A stretch of 64,000 nucleotides of DNA from Lanius collurio (GCA_020086605.1 JACBWW010000018.1:17657220-17721219); one strand, 5' to 3'. Counted from the stretch's first letter, positions 10,560 through 22,605 are shown. Notes: a model not told the origin generated them from the sequence alone. Translations and numbers: made by a program.

Positions 10560-11000
10560 ATTATTTTTTTGGACTGCGACGCCTTCACTAGCTGTTAGCT
10601 TTGGAAATATTTAGACATAAATCAATTTCGTCCCAAAATAGAGTGCAAAAGGAGGAATCGTCAGGAAGTGGAACAAAGTCCTGCTTTGTGCTCCAAGGAA
10701 TACTTGTCGGGATGTGTCACTAGAGGGCACTACCACATCGTCCCCAAAGGCACCAGGACAAAGGACACGGGTGCCCGGCTGCTCAACTCGCACACTCCGC
10801 TTTATGGTTTGAGAAACAGATTTTAATCACATCGCAGAAATTATTATTTTTTTTTAATAGTAATGGGGACTTCAATAAATCGGCCATATTATTAAACAGA
10901 TAGTTCATGGCGCCTTCACACCATAAAGTTCTGACTCTCTCGGCTGCAGAACTCATTAAAAATAGTCTGCGCTGAGTTAGGAGTTCTCATCAAAACAATT
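10560..11000. promoter_or_regulatory. CpG-retaining candidate regulatory block
   Basis: About ten CpGs fall between 10575 and 10800, with more to 10975, although surrounding kilobases have very few. The block includes a CTCF-like site (10715-10733), a MEF2-type TTAAAAATAG at 10956-10965, and homeodomain-type ATTA words. The 60-codon minus frame here is not recognisable. Retained CpGs suggest either constraint or lack of germline methylation. Candidate boundary or enhancer; function is inferred. Confidence 0.4.
10715..10733 (+). promoter_or_regulatory. Near-consensus CTCF binding site
   Basis: TCACTAGAGGGCACTA at 10717-10732 matches the CTCF core CCASYAGRKGGCRSTA at every position but the first. 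CTCF is an eleven-zinc-finger protein that insulates enhancers and anchors cohesin loops. The core reads forward on the plus strand, so it would favour looping with a reverse-oriented site to the right. No equally good partner is visible in the window; 62712-62721 is a weaker reverse match. Confidence 0.6.
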
Positions 11001-11560
11001 CAAGGAGGCTGTATTTGGGAATTACGCTGCTGAATTAGCACAACAAATAAGGAATAATATGGGGCATAAGGCAAAGGAAACACACTTGGGCCGCTTCCTT
11101 TCTTTATATTCAGAGCTGCTCACAGGCACCCTGCCCAAATGAGCTTGGGGGAAGCACTGAAACTGGGAATCACAGGGGGGAAATAGGGAGCAAAATAGAA
11201 GAGACCTCTGCTTTTCTCTCGAATAAATACTACTTGCAACAGCTTGTAATAATTGCCTAACTGCATTTATCATAAAAAAATATGTCTCACTGAAGGGAAA
11301 GGGCAAAATTATTTGAACCTTCTGAGTTTAGGTATTTTTTAAAATGTATTTTTAAAAGTATTTTCTTTGATGGGCATGCAATGCTTGTTTCACTCAGTGT
11401 TAGAGGATAAAAACAAATGAAGGGTTTTTTTTAATGCTTCTGGCTGAGAGAGAGCACAGAGGTCGCTTTCAAGGTGACTCAATTTTTGTTTGAAAAGGAT
11501 GAGTCCCCAGTTTCTCAAGAAACTCTGCTTTGTGATCTATTGCTATGCACCTGAAAACTT
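11001..11560. other. Non-coding stretch
   Basis: Ordinary A+T-rich sequence following the CpG-retaining block. A 94-codon minus frame at 11022-11306 is unrecognised. Confidence 0.5.
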
Positions 11561-11614
11561 CTCACTGACTTCCAGGGGAAATTTGTCTGCTCAGGAATGT
11601 GGGATTGGGCTCTG
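11561..11614. repeat. Amniote palindromic repeat relic
   Basis: CACTGACTTCCAGGGGAA at 11563-11580, then TTGTCTGCTCAGGAATGTGG at 11583-11602, then ATTGGGCTCT to 11612 track the CATTGACTTCAATGGG, TTTTGCCTGAGTAAGGACTG and GGATTGGGCCC parts of an old amniote repeat. Related to the copies at 10315 and 29131. Family name not assigned. Confidence 0.5.
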
Positions 11615-13920
11615 GAATGGCAATCCCATACAGAGAATTTAACAATGCACAAAAATTTAACCCTTTGAGGGAACCAGTCACAAGCTTAAAGCTATTCAAG
11701 CATATATTACCTTGCTTCATATAGAAGACAGCCAGCAATGCATTTGCTGTATTAGAAGATTATAAGGAAAAAAACCAATGAGGTGGTTTGGGGTTTTTTT
11801 GAAAACATGTGGCTCATCCAAACATCTATCTTCTTAAGGCTTCATCTGATCTAAATCCGATTTCTGAAAGCTCTTGAAACTTGGCATCTAGTTCAGGGCA
11901 CAATCCAACTCCCTTTAACCAGATAAGAATTGAGCCATTTATAATTGTAGTTAGAGGCAAGCCCATGGTTATAAAAAGACCCACTAAATTCCTGCACTAT
12001 GCTTGGAACTCTGCGAGTACTTCATTATTGAAGTGCTATTGCTAAATTTAATTTTAAAATCAGTTTACTGAAAGTACTAAATCTGACCTGCTTGTGGCAT
12101 CCATCAGGTGGAATGGTCACCTACTAAAATGGTCTTGTTTAAATGGGGCTGGGAGGAAAGCAATGTTTCTGTCTTGGAGGCTTCCTACGTCAGATCCCAA
12201 TGGGTATCAACAGAAGTTACTTATAAACTGTAGACAAAATGGCACCAAAGCAGGGTGAGTGTGCTGCCTATGAGGCCAGAATGTCTGAACTCTATCAAGT
12301 GCTGCGGAAGGAAACAGCTTCAAGGCCACATAGGATAATTGGGAAGAGAGTCCAGCAGCTGAGAGGGGATCCTCTGGCTCACAGGATGAGCACCAAGTTC
12401 CAGATTATCTCAATATAACTCTTCATTAAAGGAGCAATAAGAGACCCTTTGGCTATGAAGAAAGTGCAGCTGGGGTAATATTAAAAAAAAGAAGCCAAGT
12501 CCTAAGTTTTTGACAATTGTGTGTTTTCCTATTATGAGTTATGGAAACCTAGCTCTGTGCAGACAAGCCTGGGAATGGATGAGTGAGCAGAATGCAATGT
12601 CTTTCCTAATATAAACAGATTATTTTGCATTATGGCAGATTTAGGAATGTAAAATGTTCACTCTGTAGCTAGTTAAAGGCTTACCATAATTACTCTACTA
12701 CTGCTATTGCTACAGGATTCTCTGTCTTGTCCGACTGATGGATGTTGCTTGGTTTCCAGACAGTTTGCAGGGGTTTCTGGAGAAGGAAAGGGAGATCAGA
12801 GCAGACCTCCATAGCTGGTGCCACAGACATTCTGCACTGTTCAACAGTTCATAACTCACTTAATCCAGGCTGAGAACACGCCTTAGAAACACACAGAATC
12901 CAAAACATGAAAGGGAGCCTTTCCCTCCTCCCTTTCCAGGTGAGCAGCTGTTTGGGCAGCACAAAAATACAAGACAGGGAAAAACCTAGCTAGGCTGAAG
13001 TCAGCAGCAAAATGTTACTGTATGCCAGCAGATTTAGAGTTTCATCCCAAAAACACCAGCTGAGTACTAAAAATTGAGTAAATTCCCTTTGCTTGAGTCT
13101 GCATTTCAAAAGAGAGGCCTCAAGCCCAGTGACTGAGCATTCAGCTGGGGCCAATATGTTTCTGGAATAAGAGACCCAACAACTATTTATTATGTCCAAG
13201 TGAGATACTCTGCAATCCAAGGTCAAAACTCTAGCTTCAAGCAACCCAAGTACTTTGCATGGAAAGACAGATGTAGGTACCAATTTAGTTACTAATTCAT
13301 GCGTCAATGCAAGATCAACCCCAAAAAGCAGAATCCAAGCACTCCCAAAATTGGACAGGAATTCTAGTTTGGGCTTGCAAGCAGGTCTGCATGTTCAAAT
13401 GGATAGTCAAAGACAACCTGGCTTCTTTTGTCAGAGAACCACTTTCTTAACTCTGCCAGCAGCGCTTCAGACTGTCTGACATTTCGTGTGGTATCTTTTT
13501 TTTTTTTAAACAAAATTAAAGGGAAAAGAAAAAATCCTTAACCTGATATCTTTAGAGCTTTGTTTTGGTTTTGCAACTTTTCTGTTTCTGAAAAGAGCAC
13601 CAAGTAATCTGTTGACAAGAGAAGGAAAAATATATTTAAGTGAGGAAAAACATGCTGCTACAGTAAAACTGTGTCAGATTCTATTAATTCAGGTTTTCAT
13701 TGTCTGATATTTCCAGGCACAGTGGGCTTTTTGGTAGACCTCTGAGCTCTGTTTTCTAACAGAGGCATAGCACAGGGCCTGTCAGGAAGAGGCAGTGCTC
13801 TCATTGTTATACACCTCAAAGAGACAATATAATCCTCATGCCTTCAGAAGGGCCAGGACTGAACCCCAAAACAACAGCCGTGTCTTCCTTTAAAAGGGTG
13901 AGCAAAGCTCAGTCAAAGCC
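11615..13920. other. Non-coding stretch, nothing recognised
   Basis: A T12 run lies at 13496-13507. The longest frame is 105 codons (12990-13307, minus) with no family resemblance. No repeat or motif cluster stands out. Confidence 0.55.
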
Positions 13921-14035
13921 TCGTTAGTGCATGCCTATGAATTATTCCCTCATCAAGTGGCCAATTACACTACATTAATATCGTGGGCACATTCTGCTTT
14001 GTTAGCAAACCTGAATTCCACTAAGGCACTAATGA
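13921..14035. promoter_or_regulatory. Candidate homeodomain/NKX-type element
   Basis: An NKX2-type TCAAGTGG at 13953-13960 is followed two bases later by CAATTA (13962-13967) and then CATTAATAT near 13973-13981. Words of this kind are typical of developmental enhancers, but each is common by chance. Confidence 0.25.
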
Positions 14036-15338
14036 AGGACCAGTCCTCATGTAAGACATGATATCTTCAGGATGTGTCTATTCTGCTATGAAATTATTTT
14101 CTTTTGTGAAGAGTATTATGAGATTACTAACTGGAAAATATTTAAACACAACACAAGGGGGAAAATGTCTCTTTTGGGGAAGATGTATGAATACACTGTA
14201 ATGTAATTCCAATAAAAGCAAATGTATCTAGTCAATATTAAGCATCTGCTCTTAGTGTGTGAGCCAAGGAAGCACTGAGCCTTTTACATGGCTCTTCTAC
14301 AGAAGTTGGTTCTTTATCTGTAGAGATTGAAGCAAGAAGAGGCTTTGGCAGTCTCTTGTTTTACCCAGTGTTTTGCAAAGTCCACCTGAATGGCATCATG
14401 GTTTCCCTGTTGGATGAGGTGAAATCAGATCCTTACTAGCTCGATATCGAATTTCACAGGTAGCAAAACCAAGAATAACAACAGGTTCCTTGGTATTATT
14501 TTGGAAGTATCACATGAGGCTGAGGGCCAGCCTGGGACTGATCAGGCAGAACAGGGGATTGCTGCACACAGCAATACTGCACTTCAAGGAAACACATTTT
14601 GCCTGTCTCTCCTCCCTCTACTTGCATCACAACTGAGCACAAAAATCCAAAATATGCAGCACAAGAAATCAGGTTATAGCCAGATGTGTTGCACTGAATT
14701 AAACACGGTGAATCACAAAACACATTTCTTGAAGTTAACTGCTATTTCAGCCTCAGTGATATCCATCCACCTGGAGGAACGTTTCTCTGAGATTTCATGT
14801 CCCTCAATAACATCAGAAGTAGTGGAATAAATTTTAAAGCAGTGAAAAAAAGCTGAATCTAATTTGTATCTGTATCTTAGAAATATCTCTCTACCTTTAT
14901 TTTAAATTTCAGAGCAAAGCAAATTCCACTCCAAATTCCACAATTTAAAAGGTGTAGCTGGTACGAATCAACACATTCTGTTCTAATGCTCCTCTGCCCA
15001 ACTATTTTGCACAGAACAACCGAATTCATCCAAACCAAAATTGATTCCAAAACTGAACCCAAGCTTTTTGAAATCATCAGGATTCTTTTCACAAATTTCA
15101 AAGAGTTTTCGATCTGGTCTGTTAAACAAGTGATTAATCAATTTTAAAACTGGAAGGCTGATTTAGCATTCAGTTAAGGATTTGATAACTTGTACACAAA
15201 ACCCAGGATTTTCTGAATTCTTCAGTGCTGTTCAAGCTCTTCTCTCGTTTAGGTCAGCTGAAGTCCTAATATAAAGTGTGTTAAAAATTCCTCTGTCTAA
15301 CATTTAATCTAGTGCCAAAAGAAGACTATGCATCTCAT
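14036..15338. other. Non-coding stretch, nothing recognised
   Basis: Overlapping frames at 14496-14830 (109 codons plus, 75 minus) are not recognisable. No repeats seen. Confidence 0.55.
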
Positions 15339-15373
15339 ACAGGGCCTGATCCTTTCCAATTTACACAGGCATC
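15339..15373. repeat. Possible edge of an amniote palindromic repeat
   Basis: ACAGGGCCTGATCCTTTCCA at 15339-15358 followed by TTTACACAGGC resembles the GGGCCTGATCC terminus of an old amniote repeat. Only one end is visible. Confidence 0.35.
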
Positions 15374-16429
15374 ATGTCATATGCTTTCCATTCTTGGTGG
15401 GATTCTTCAGTGTCCACTTCCACAATATCAAGAATAATTTAGAGAAAACCCATATCAAAATGTGTTATTCTTCACAGGATGCTTGCATATATTCTCCCTC
15501 ACTGATTCTGTAATACTCCTTGCTTGGGTGCTTTGGGTTCATTATACTCTAAGCCACTTCTTTTTCCTTTATTATTTTATCATTATGTGAAGTAAAACTC
15601 AATTTTGAATAAGCTTGTGTATTCCACTTCACCAGTGCTGACAGACAAAATGTCACATATTGCTTCTTTTTTGTTAAGAAGTTACTATTCTCTCTCAGTT
15701 GCATAATCCTAACACAAAGTAGAGAGTATTTGAGGGTTTGTTTAAAATTATTCACTTTCATTATACTGCTACAAGTGGTGCTGACAGCAAAACCACTTGC
15801 TTGCCTAAAATAAAATGAAACATAAAGGATTTCTTTTCTTGCACATGGAAAGTTGTGCAGGCTACCTTACTGCATTTGTTAGTTTTATAGATGTAATCTC
15901 ACCACCTCAAATTACACTGCATTTCTACCAAATAAACTTCCGAATTACTGCATACAGTGTTTTAATTTTTGTGTGATAGCAGATTATTCTCTCTCCTATT
16001 CATTACTGATTTTATGATGAGTAAATTCTGCCTTGAAGAAAAATTTGTCTTCCTTCTCCTTAGTAATAAGCTGCAGGAATTCAAGAAGCAGAATATAGTA
16101 GATGAGGGAAATAAACAGAAGAAATCCTTTCTAAATGTTATAGTTATAATAAAAGAAAAAATGTGCTCAACTATTTATCCTTTAGAAAGAATGTTTACTT
16201 CAGCAGTTGCCCTACTCAGCAACATTAAAATAAAATTAAAAAACCTTAGCTTTGTATGTTTCCTGAGGTTGCTAATCTTGCTTCTGCCACTACACCATTT
16301 AAATAGGAAGAGATCAACACACTGCAATGAAGGGGACAGTATGTAAGTAATTTTTGAGATGTCATGCATGCAGGTCCAGCTGCTCAGCCATCATGATGGT
16401 TACCATTTGGCCTTTTGCCATCAGCTGAC
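15374..16429. other. Non-coding A+T-rich stretch
   Basis: A 125-codon plus frame at 15969-16346 is hydrophobic and lysine-rich from T/A-rich DNA and is judged a chance frame. No other feature seen. Confidence 0.55.
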
Positions 16430-16560
16430 AGCCAAACAGAAAATAAACCATAAGGGTTAAATCACATCTACTTATAGACCAAAGTTGCTGGCCCAAGGCA
16501 CACCGCAATGGTGGCCAAGAAAAGCAGGAGCATGGGGAATTAATCTTTTACCAAAACACT
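16430..16560 (-). repeat. Possible MIR-like SINE relic, reverse
   Basis: GGGTTAAATCACA near 16455-16467 and GGCCCAAGGCACACCGCAA near 16491-16509 parallel the GGTTAAGTGACTTG and GCCCAAGGTCACACAGCAA parts of a MIR in reverse complement, with a later GGGGAATTAAT block. The interval between them is longer than in the consensus, so this is weak. Confidence 0.25.
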
Positions 16561-19500
16561 CACAGTTGGAACAGGCCAAGCTGATCACAAGGTAATTCCT
16601 CTTAACTGTCTGTCCAGTAAATTTCTCATGAAACCCAGACTAATTCTTCTGCAGTGTCACATTATTGTCATAAATTTGATCTAAGTAAGGGTTTAAATTT
16701 TATTAAAAATGTGTTGCAGAGATAAATTCAATCAGTCAATCCACCAGCTCTCTCTTGGCTAAAACCCATTCTCTGTATCTCAAAAGTTGACTTTTGCAAA
16801 GTGAGCACACTTTTGACAATACAAATTGGGCTAGTGGTAACACACACGTGTATTTTTTTCCTCTTGCATAGGTTGTTTGGGTTTACTTATTTATTTGCTA
16901 AGCAGTTACTTTTTTATGTAGCGCATGAAAATCTGAAGAAAATATTTCAAGGGACAAAGATCATCTGGAGAATTTTCCAGCTCCAGACTGGATGGCTGTG
17001 GGCTTTGTTGTCACAGAAAACTCTGTGGCAACCTTAGCAGATGCAGGAGACTTTAGCCACTCTCCTACTGATTTCCTATGCTGTACACAGAAAACCCTCA
17101 GAAATTATAAAAACCAAGGGGTGTTGTTTTCTATCAGAAAGTATCTGATCAGAAAAATCAAAGATCTTAGCCTGTGCACACTGTTTCATACAGTACCTAA
17201 ACTGGCACTCTCTGCTACCCCTCCTGCAGATTCAGAACAGCACCCAAAGAACTGCTATGATTTTTTACTACTATTTTGTATAAAGATGTGAAACAAAACT
17301 GCAGTACTGTTCAGTTCAGGACTAGAGGAGAATGCTTCTTGATCAGGCGCCTCTACTTTCCCAGACACTCAATTATATAAGACTATTAAATAGATAAAGA
17401 ACATTCAGTTTACAATCACAGTCCCAGGTTACAATAGGAGGAGTGGTAATACAGACATCTGATATCAAGGAAGGTACACGCAGGTAACAAGAAGATGTGT
17501 TCTTGTGCTTACATGTCCACTTCATCACTTATTGAAGAACACTCATAGATCACATCAGCTTCTCGTTAACACCAAGAACCAGTGAGTTCTCTGAGCCTTA
17601 TGCTTTCCCTCTGCCACACAGCGAGGCAGACAGGCACAGATGCAAACTGATTGCTGATTTTTAGAGCTGAGCAGCAAGTGTCTGCTCTGTTGCCAGGAAA
17701 TGGGTCTGAGTTAATGCTACAGTAATTGGAAATCCCATAAAATGAGGCAAACCACTTTTTTCTGTGCACAGCCAGCTCTGCCCTCACACCTGAGGAGCCG
17801 GTCATGGGATAGAAGAGAAGCTGTTTTCTTCCTGGCCCTGCTTGAGGAAATCTATTTCTTCCAGCAAACCACAGTCATTCAGGTGATGCCTTCCTTGCAG
17901 AAAGAGAGTCCAAATGACTCCAGGAACCAATGAAACCAGAAAAGCTGCAGAGTGGGCAGTGAAAAACAGTGCAATGACTTTGCTGTAGGAACAGCCAGCT
18001 ATGTCAAGGAGTGGTAAAGGATTCAGAGATTCTATAGGACCAGAGAGGCTTCAGAGGTAGCATTGGTTGAAAGACCGTACATGGGAATGCTAAACCAGTT
18101 GAGGAAAACATATTTGTTTGTTGTTCCAAAGTACACACCACACTAAATATGACGCACTTTTGCTGTAACTAAAAAATAGTGTCCCTTAATTTCATTATTA
18201 AAATACCTAAAATCTTGTAGTCCTAAATAATTCAGAACATAAGGTACAAGTAAATCTTAATTGACAGATTAGGAATGTTTTCATGGCCATAAAGATGTGA
18301 CAGATATTAGTGAATTAAAGGCAACAATATTCAGGCTCTTGAAAAACCCATTTCCTAGGAAATCCACAGGGTCCAGAATCACTGGGACATAAGAGAGTAA
18401 TATGTACAAGAAACACAGCCATATTTAATCCTCACGTCTGTGACAGGTGGAGATTGTGAGAGAAATGCTCTTATAAATAAAAGGACCCATGTTGTTAAGC
18501 TTCTCTCCTCATTCCAGGCCAGGTAAATCTCACAAGAGAAATGTATTTTCTGAAAGTGCTGGAGATTATATAAAGAACCAGAGAAAATGCAAAAGCTACA
18601 CTGACCCAAAAACACACAGAGGCAGCAAACAACACTAGTGTTTCTGTGGATGCAAAGCCCAAGGCAACTAGTCCTCCCTCATTATAACTGAGTGGGATCG
18701 GTTCATATAAACTCTGGATGTTCATATGCAAAGAGGTTATTGCAGGGCCTCTGATTCATGGTAACTGCCTGAGCATGTGGTCTAAACCGGCATCTCAGGT
18801 AACTGGAATTAGCTAGTTCCTCTCATTCAGAGCAGAGTGCCAAGATGAATTACTTCACATTTTTCAAGAGCTAAAAGAGTGCTTGGAAGATTGCTGTAGG
18901 TCAGTTGATGTGCAGGAAATGTTTACCACATATGAGTCTTCACTTTTGTTTATGTTTTGGGTTCCTCTATTACTGACTGGGGGATACTTCTTTTATCTAC
19001 ATCTTTACACATGTTCAAAAGCAATCCTTGACACACACACTGGAAAGGAATAATCATAGCTGGTAGATACTAGAACTCTTTTTTTATAGCTGTAGCACAG
19101 ACACAAGGCAAGATACCTTGCTTTTAAGCAAAGGTGAATGACTATATACTCAATTTCTGCTGTTACCTGGGGTTCTTATCATCTGGGCTTCTCCCTGATT
19201 GTGCTCAGCTCTGCTTCACTTCTAAAGTTTGCATTCTGAATTCACTGGGTTGATCAAACTTCACGTAACTGTGCCAGACCATCTCTCCACTTCTCATCAG
19301 CTTCTCCTATTCCTCCAAGTGTTATACTTCAGTGTTGCCTCAAATCAGCTAATTTCCAGCTCCACTTACATAGGACATTGCTGGCAACCACCTGCCAGTG
19401 CTGAGTCTTTTGGTTGGTGTCTGACAGACATTGGATGCGGGGGATTATGCTGTGCTCCAGCTTGAGAGAGAGATTCTACCTGCGGGACCCTGTCACCACT

Positions 19501-20149
19501 GAAAGTTTCATTAGATCTGAATCATCATTATAATATTGCTCCATGAAGCAATTTCTAAAAACAGAAGCTCAAAATTTAAGAATATTCTCCCCAGGCTGAT
19601 ATTATCATTCAAATATCATTCCTTGTGATATTTTTCATTTTTGAATCTGAATGTACTATATAAAGCTGGGGGAACTGAGACAAAAAAGAAGGAATCTGTT
19701 CCACCAGTGTTGCACGAAAGGACAGAAGAAAATCCAGAAACAGAAAGCTCAGACATTGCACTTTTACATTCAGAGTTACTCTGACAGGTCCTGCCTACGT
19801 GCCAACAAAATTAATATCTAAAATTATTTGCAACTCAGCTGCATGTGGCCCTCAGTGAATAAATTGAACATAGAGAAGCTTAAAGACACAAATGCATTCA
19901 CTCTTTTTCCTAAGAAAAATAATCTATGAATTTGAGTTGCAACTTGTTCCTTCCAAATTTCTATGCCTAAAGAAACAGTCAAATGATCCTCTTCTATGTA
20001 ATGCAAAGAAAGCTTTTCATCATATCACCATTTAAAATTAAACATAGAAAGAAACAACTCAGGGGTTTCACCAAACTTCTAGCTCTTTATAATCTGTGGG
20101 CAACTGCACACAATTATATTGCAAAGCCTAAATATAATATAAAATATAG
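16561..20149. other. Non-coding stretch, nothing recognised
   Basis: About 3.6 kb without a repeat, motif cluster or believable gene. Open frames stay below 100 codons. Composition is evenly A+T-rich. Confidence 0.55.
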
Positions 20150-20525
20150 CTTGAAGAGAACTTAAAATAAACCATAATTGACTGTGTTGGTGAGCTATTG
20201 TGATTAAAAATTAACGTGTTTGGGGAAGTATGATTTGCATTTACACAGTGCCTGTAATCAAATTACCCCTAAATGTTATGCCATGTCACACTGTGTTTGA
20301 GATGTTGCTGTCAAAAATGCATCCATACGCTTTGCAGTTTGACTCAACCTGGCTTCATTTTAAGCGATCATGTATACCTCTGAGCCACTTCAGCCAAACG
20401 GTGGTAAAATACAGAGGCTGGCAATTCAATTTCATTCAACCTTTCAAGAAGGCAAGAGCAGATAAGCTTTGCTTGTTCATGTCAATGATAATATTCAGCA
20501 CAGCCTAAATCTAATTCAATAGGTT
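20150..20525. promoter_or_regulatory. Candidate enhancer with octamer motif
   Basis: Contains an exact octamer ATTTGCAT at 20233-20240, the site for POU-domain factors such as OCT1 and OCT4, close to homeodomain-type AATCAAATTA near 20257-20266. It adjoins the CpG-rich patches to its right. A 92-codon plus frame (20230-20508) is unrecognised. Enhancer role is inferred from motif content and position. Confidence 0.35.
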
Positions 20526-20900
20526 TGCTCCCGCTCTCTTGTCACATTGTCATTTCCGAACCCAGTCCCCCGCCGCCCCCTCCCCGCTCCAGTTGCAGCA
20601 AAACTTTGTGAAGTGCTTAACCCACAGCCACGGGCGCCTTCCCAGGGGATGCACTGCAGGTCAAGCCCAGCCCTGGGGTCTGGGCACGGGGCTGGGCCAC
20701 TCAGGTGGTGGCTGCCGGACACTGTGTCCGCTGACCTCATTGCAGCCACAGATGTTTACTGCACTTTGGGCGCTCGGCAGAAAGCAGAGCAGTAAAGTAG
20801 GCCAGCTTGCGGGAAGGCTGTTACCCACAATTCATGGAAAAATGCTGGATAGTTCCCACTAGGTTGTGGTCGGCTAGGAAACGGCAACTTATTAATCTTG
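20526..20900. promoter_or_regulatory. G+C- and CpG-rich patch
   Basis: I count about 13 CpGs in 20521-20820 and two more before 20885, the densest such stretch with its neighbour at 21.0-21.4 kb. It includes a SOX-type CATTGTC at 20545-20551 and a RUNX-type TGTGGT at 20865-20870. Observed/expected CpG is roughly one half by hand count, below a strict CpG island. Overlapping frames up to 107 codons on both strands follow from the high G+C. It could be a weak promoter or an unmethylated enhancer; no TATA or initiator is convincing. Confidence 0.35.
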
Positions 20901-21019
20901 TGTCAGAGGGCCAGCTGCAAGCCTGGCAGTTACCATATTTCACCACCAACTCTGTGTCTGGACAGCCATTGTCTTTTTTTTATGAAAAACTCCACAAATC
21001 AGCTGCTATTTCCCCCCCC

Positions 21020-21420
21020 TCTACGTGCAGAAACGGCGCTTGGGGGCTGAGGTGGCTCTGGCGCATCATCCACACGGCGGTCAGGTTTGCTAATTCAGAG
21101 CGACTGCTTAGTTTCCAACTTTAATGATATTCCCTCAGCATATCACTATGGTTGCCTGGCGACCGGATTTCAGCTAGGCCTCTCATTTGATTCCCACACA
21201 TCAGACCCTGAAAAGCACTTTTTTTCCTCCCTACGCTTTTGATTCCGGCTCCTCTGAAACCCTTCCCCCTGCGGTGTCGGTATGGGTGGGCAGCGCGGTG
21301 GCAGAACAAGGCCAGGGGTGACGGGAGGCCTGGAGGCTCCTGGTCACACATCAAGGCCTGGAAACAAAGCCGCCAGGAGCCCTTCCTGACAAACACAAAT
21401 TCCCTTCAGAAAAAGCAAAT
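21020..21420. promoter_or_regulatory. Second CpG-rich patch
   Basis: About 17 CpGs lie in these 400 bases. It carries the X-box-like palindrome at 21150-21164. Frames of 91 and 114 codons on opposite strands overlap and neither is recognisable. With 20526-20900 it forms a compound candidate regulatory or transcription-start region. Confidence 0.35.
21150..21164. promoter_or_regulatory. X-box-like (RFX) palindrome
   Basis: GGTTGCCTGGCGACC is a 7+1+7 inverted repeat with one mismatched pair. It resembles the RFX-family X-box (GTNRCC, spacer, RGYAAC), with G for A in the right half-site. RFX factors control ciliary genes among others; no ciliary gene is visible here. Confidence 0.4.
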
Positions 21421-21940
21421 TTGGTCTTCCCTTCATAGCGTGGGTGTCATTTTAAGACTTTCTTTAGACACTTTACTAAATCTGACGCTTTCCATTGTTT
21501 TTTGGGCCTTTCTCACAAAAGGCTTCCTATTATCAACAAGTTGCTATTGGAGTAAGCAAACAGCTTGTGAAGGCCTGAAATAATCTAATAAGCAACGGGC
21601 TTGCGTGCTTTATGTACCCACACCTTTAAGGGATACAAAGTTTGTTTGGATAAATAATTTTCCACTTTTTACTCAGTTTCAATTAAAGTATTCTTTTAAA
21701 ATTAATGGTTTTGCTTAGCTCTGCACCCTTCCCCCTACCATACGTACAAACTCCCTCTACACAGTATACTATAGCCATAGATAATTTTTCATAAACTGCT
21801 CTGGCCCAAACAGAAGAATTTTTAAAACATTTTGTTTCTTGGGGCAATTAATGTCTGATCAATAAGACAGATACAAAGGCTGCACTGACTTTCTTATTCT
21901 TCTCTTGGCTATGACTGAAAGTCTTCACAAAGTTAAAGGA
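21421..21940. other. Conserved-looking A+T-rich flank
   Basis: The 21580-21720 part has a mixed texture with forkhead-like GTTTGGATAAATAA near 21642-21655 and a TTTAAAATTAATGG homeodomain-type stretch near 21694-21707. Suggestive of continued regulatory sequence but not demonstrable. Confidence 0.25.
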
Positions 21941-21995
21941 TTGACTACACTGGAAGCCAGATCAGCTTACACCAGCTGAAGGCTTAGTCCTGAAT
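21941..21995. repeat. Amniote palindromic repeat relic
   Basis: GACTACACTGGAAGCCAGATC at 21943-21963 then AGCTTACACCAGCTGAAGG at 21964-21982 fit the GTTACACTGATTTACACCAGCTGAGGATCTGGCCC end of an old amniote repeat with a few changes. Ends near TCCTGAA. Confidence 0.45.
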
Positions 21996-22011
21996 CTTAA
22001 TGTGCTGTGGC

Positions 22012-22025
22012 AAAAAAAAAAAAAA
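22012..22025 (+). repeat. Poly-A tract (14 A)
   Basis: Uninterrupted A14. No retroposed body recognised upstream, although the palindromic repeat relic ends nearby. Confidence 0.9.
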
Positions 22026-22605
22026 TTACGTTTGCTATCATAAACGTTTGTTAAACAGTTTTACAAACAAAACTCAGGATTATTTAGGCAACTAAAAAAT
22101 ATCATGCTAAAATAACTTATACCAGATGGGGAATCACTAGGTATATAATAATAATAATATAAATCATTTTCAAATATTACTATTGAGGAAAATGCAGTTG
22201 GCTGGATAATTTACTAAAGGTTCAATATGAGCACTACAAAAGTAGCTTAAATACAATGTTCTGCTTCTTGTTTGCATGGCTTTCAGATAAGTCCTTGTAC
22301 AGCCTGCTGATGGATATAAAATTCTTAGTTATTTGTCATAAACTACTGCTCAAATGTCTATTAATGATGAGCACAGTCACACCCAAATTAATGGCAATGC
22401 ATCAACAGCAGGAGTAGGTCAGACCTTGTTAGCCTATAAAGACCTGAATTGCCTCATTTTTTGTACTGATTGCAGTCTTGTGTGGTTTAGAGATCCTCAA
22501 AAATCTCCAACTCCTCAAGCTATTTGGTTACAGGAGAACCTTAGCTCATTATGTTTTAAAGAAGTTCATAGCCCTTACATTTGAAGAAAACATGATTTTT
22601 TTGTT
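22026..22605. other. Non-coding stretch with ATA microsatellite
   Basis: A short (ATA)n tract at 22145-22160. Otherwise nothing recognised. Confidence 0.55.
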
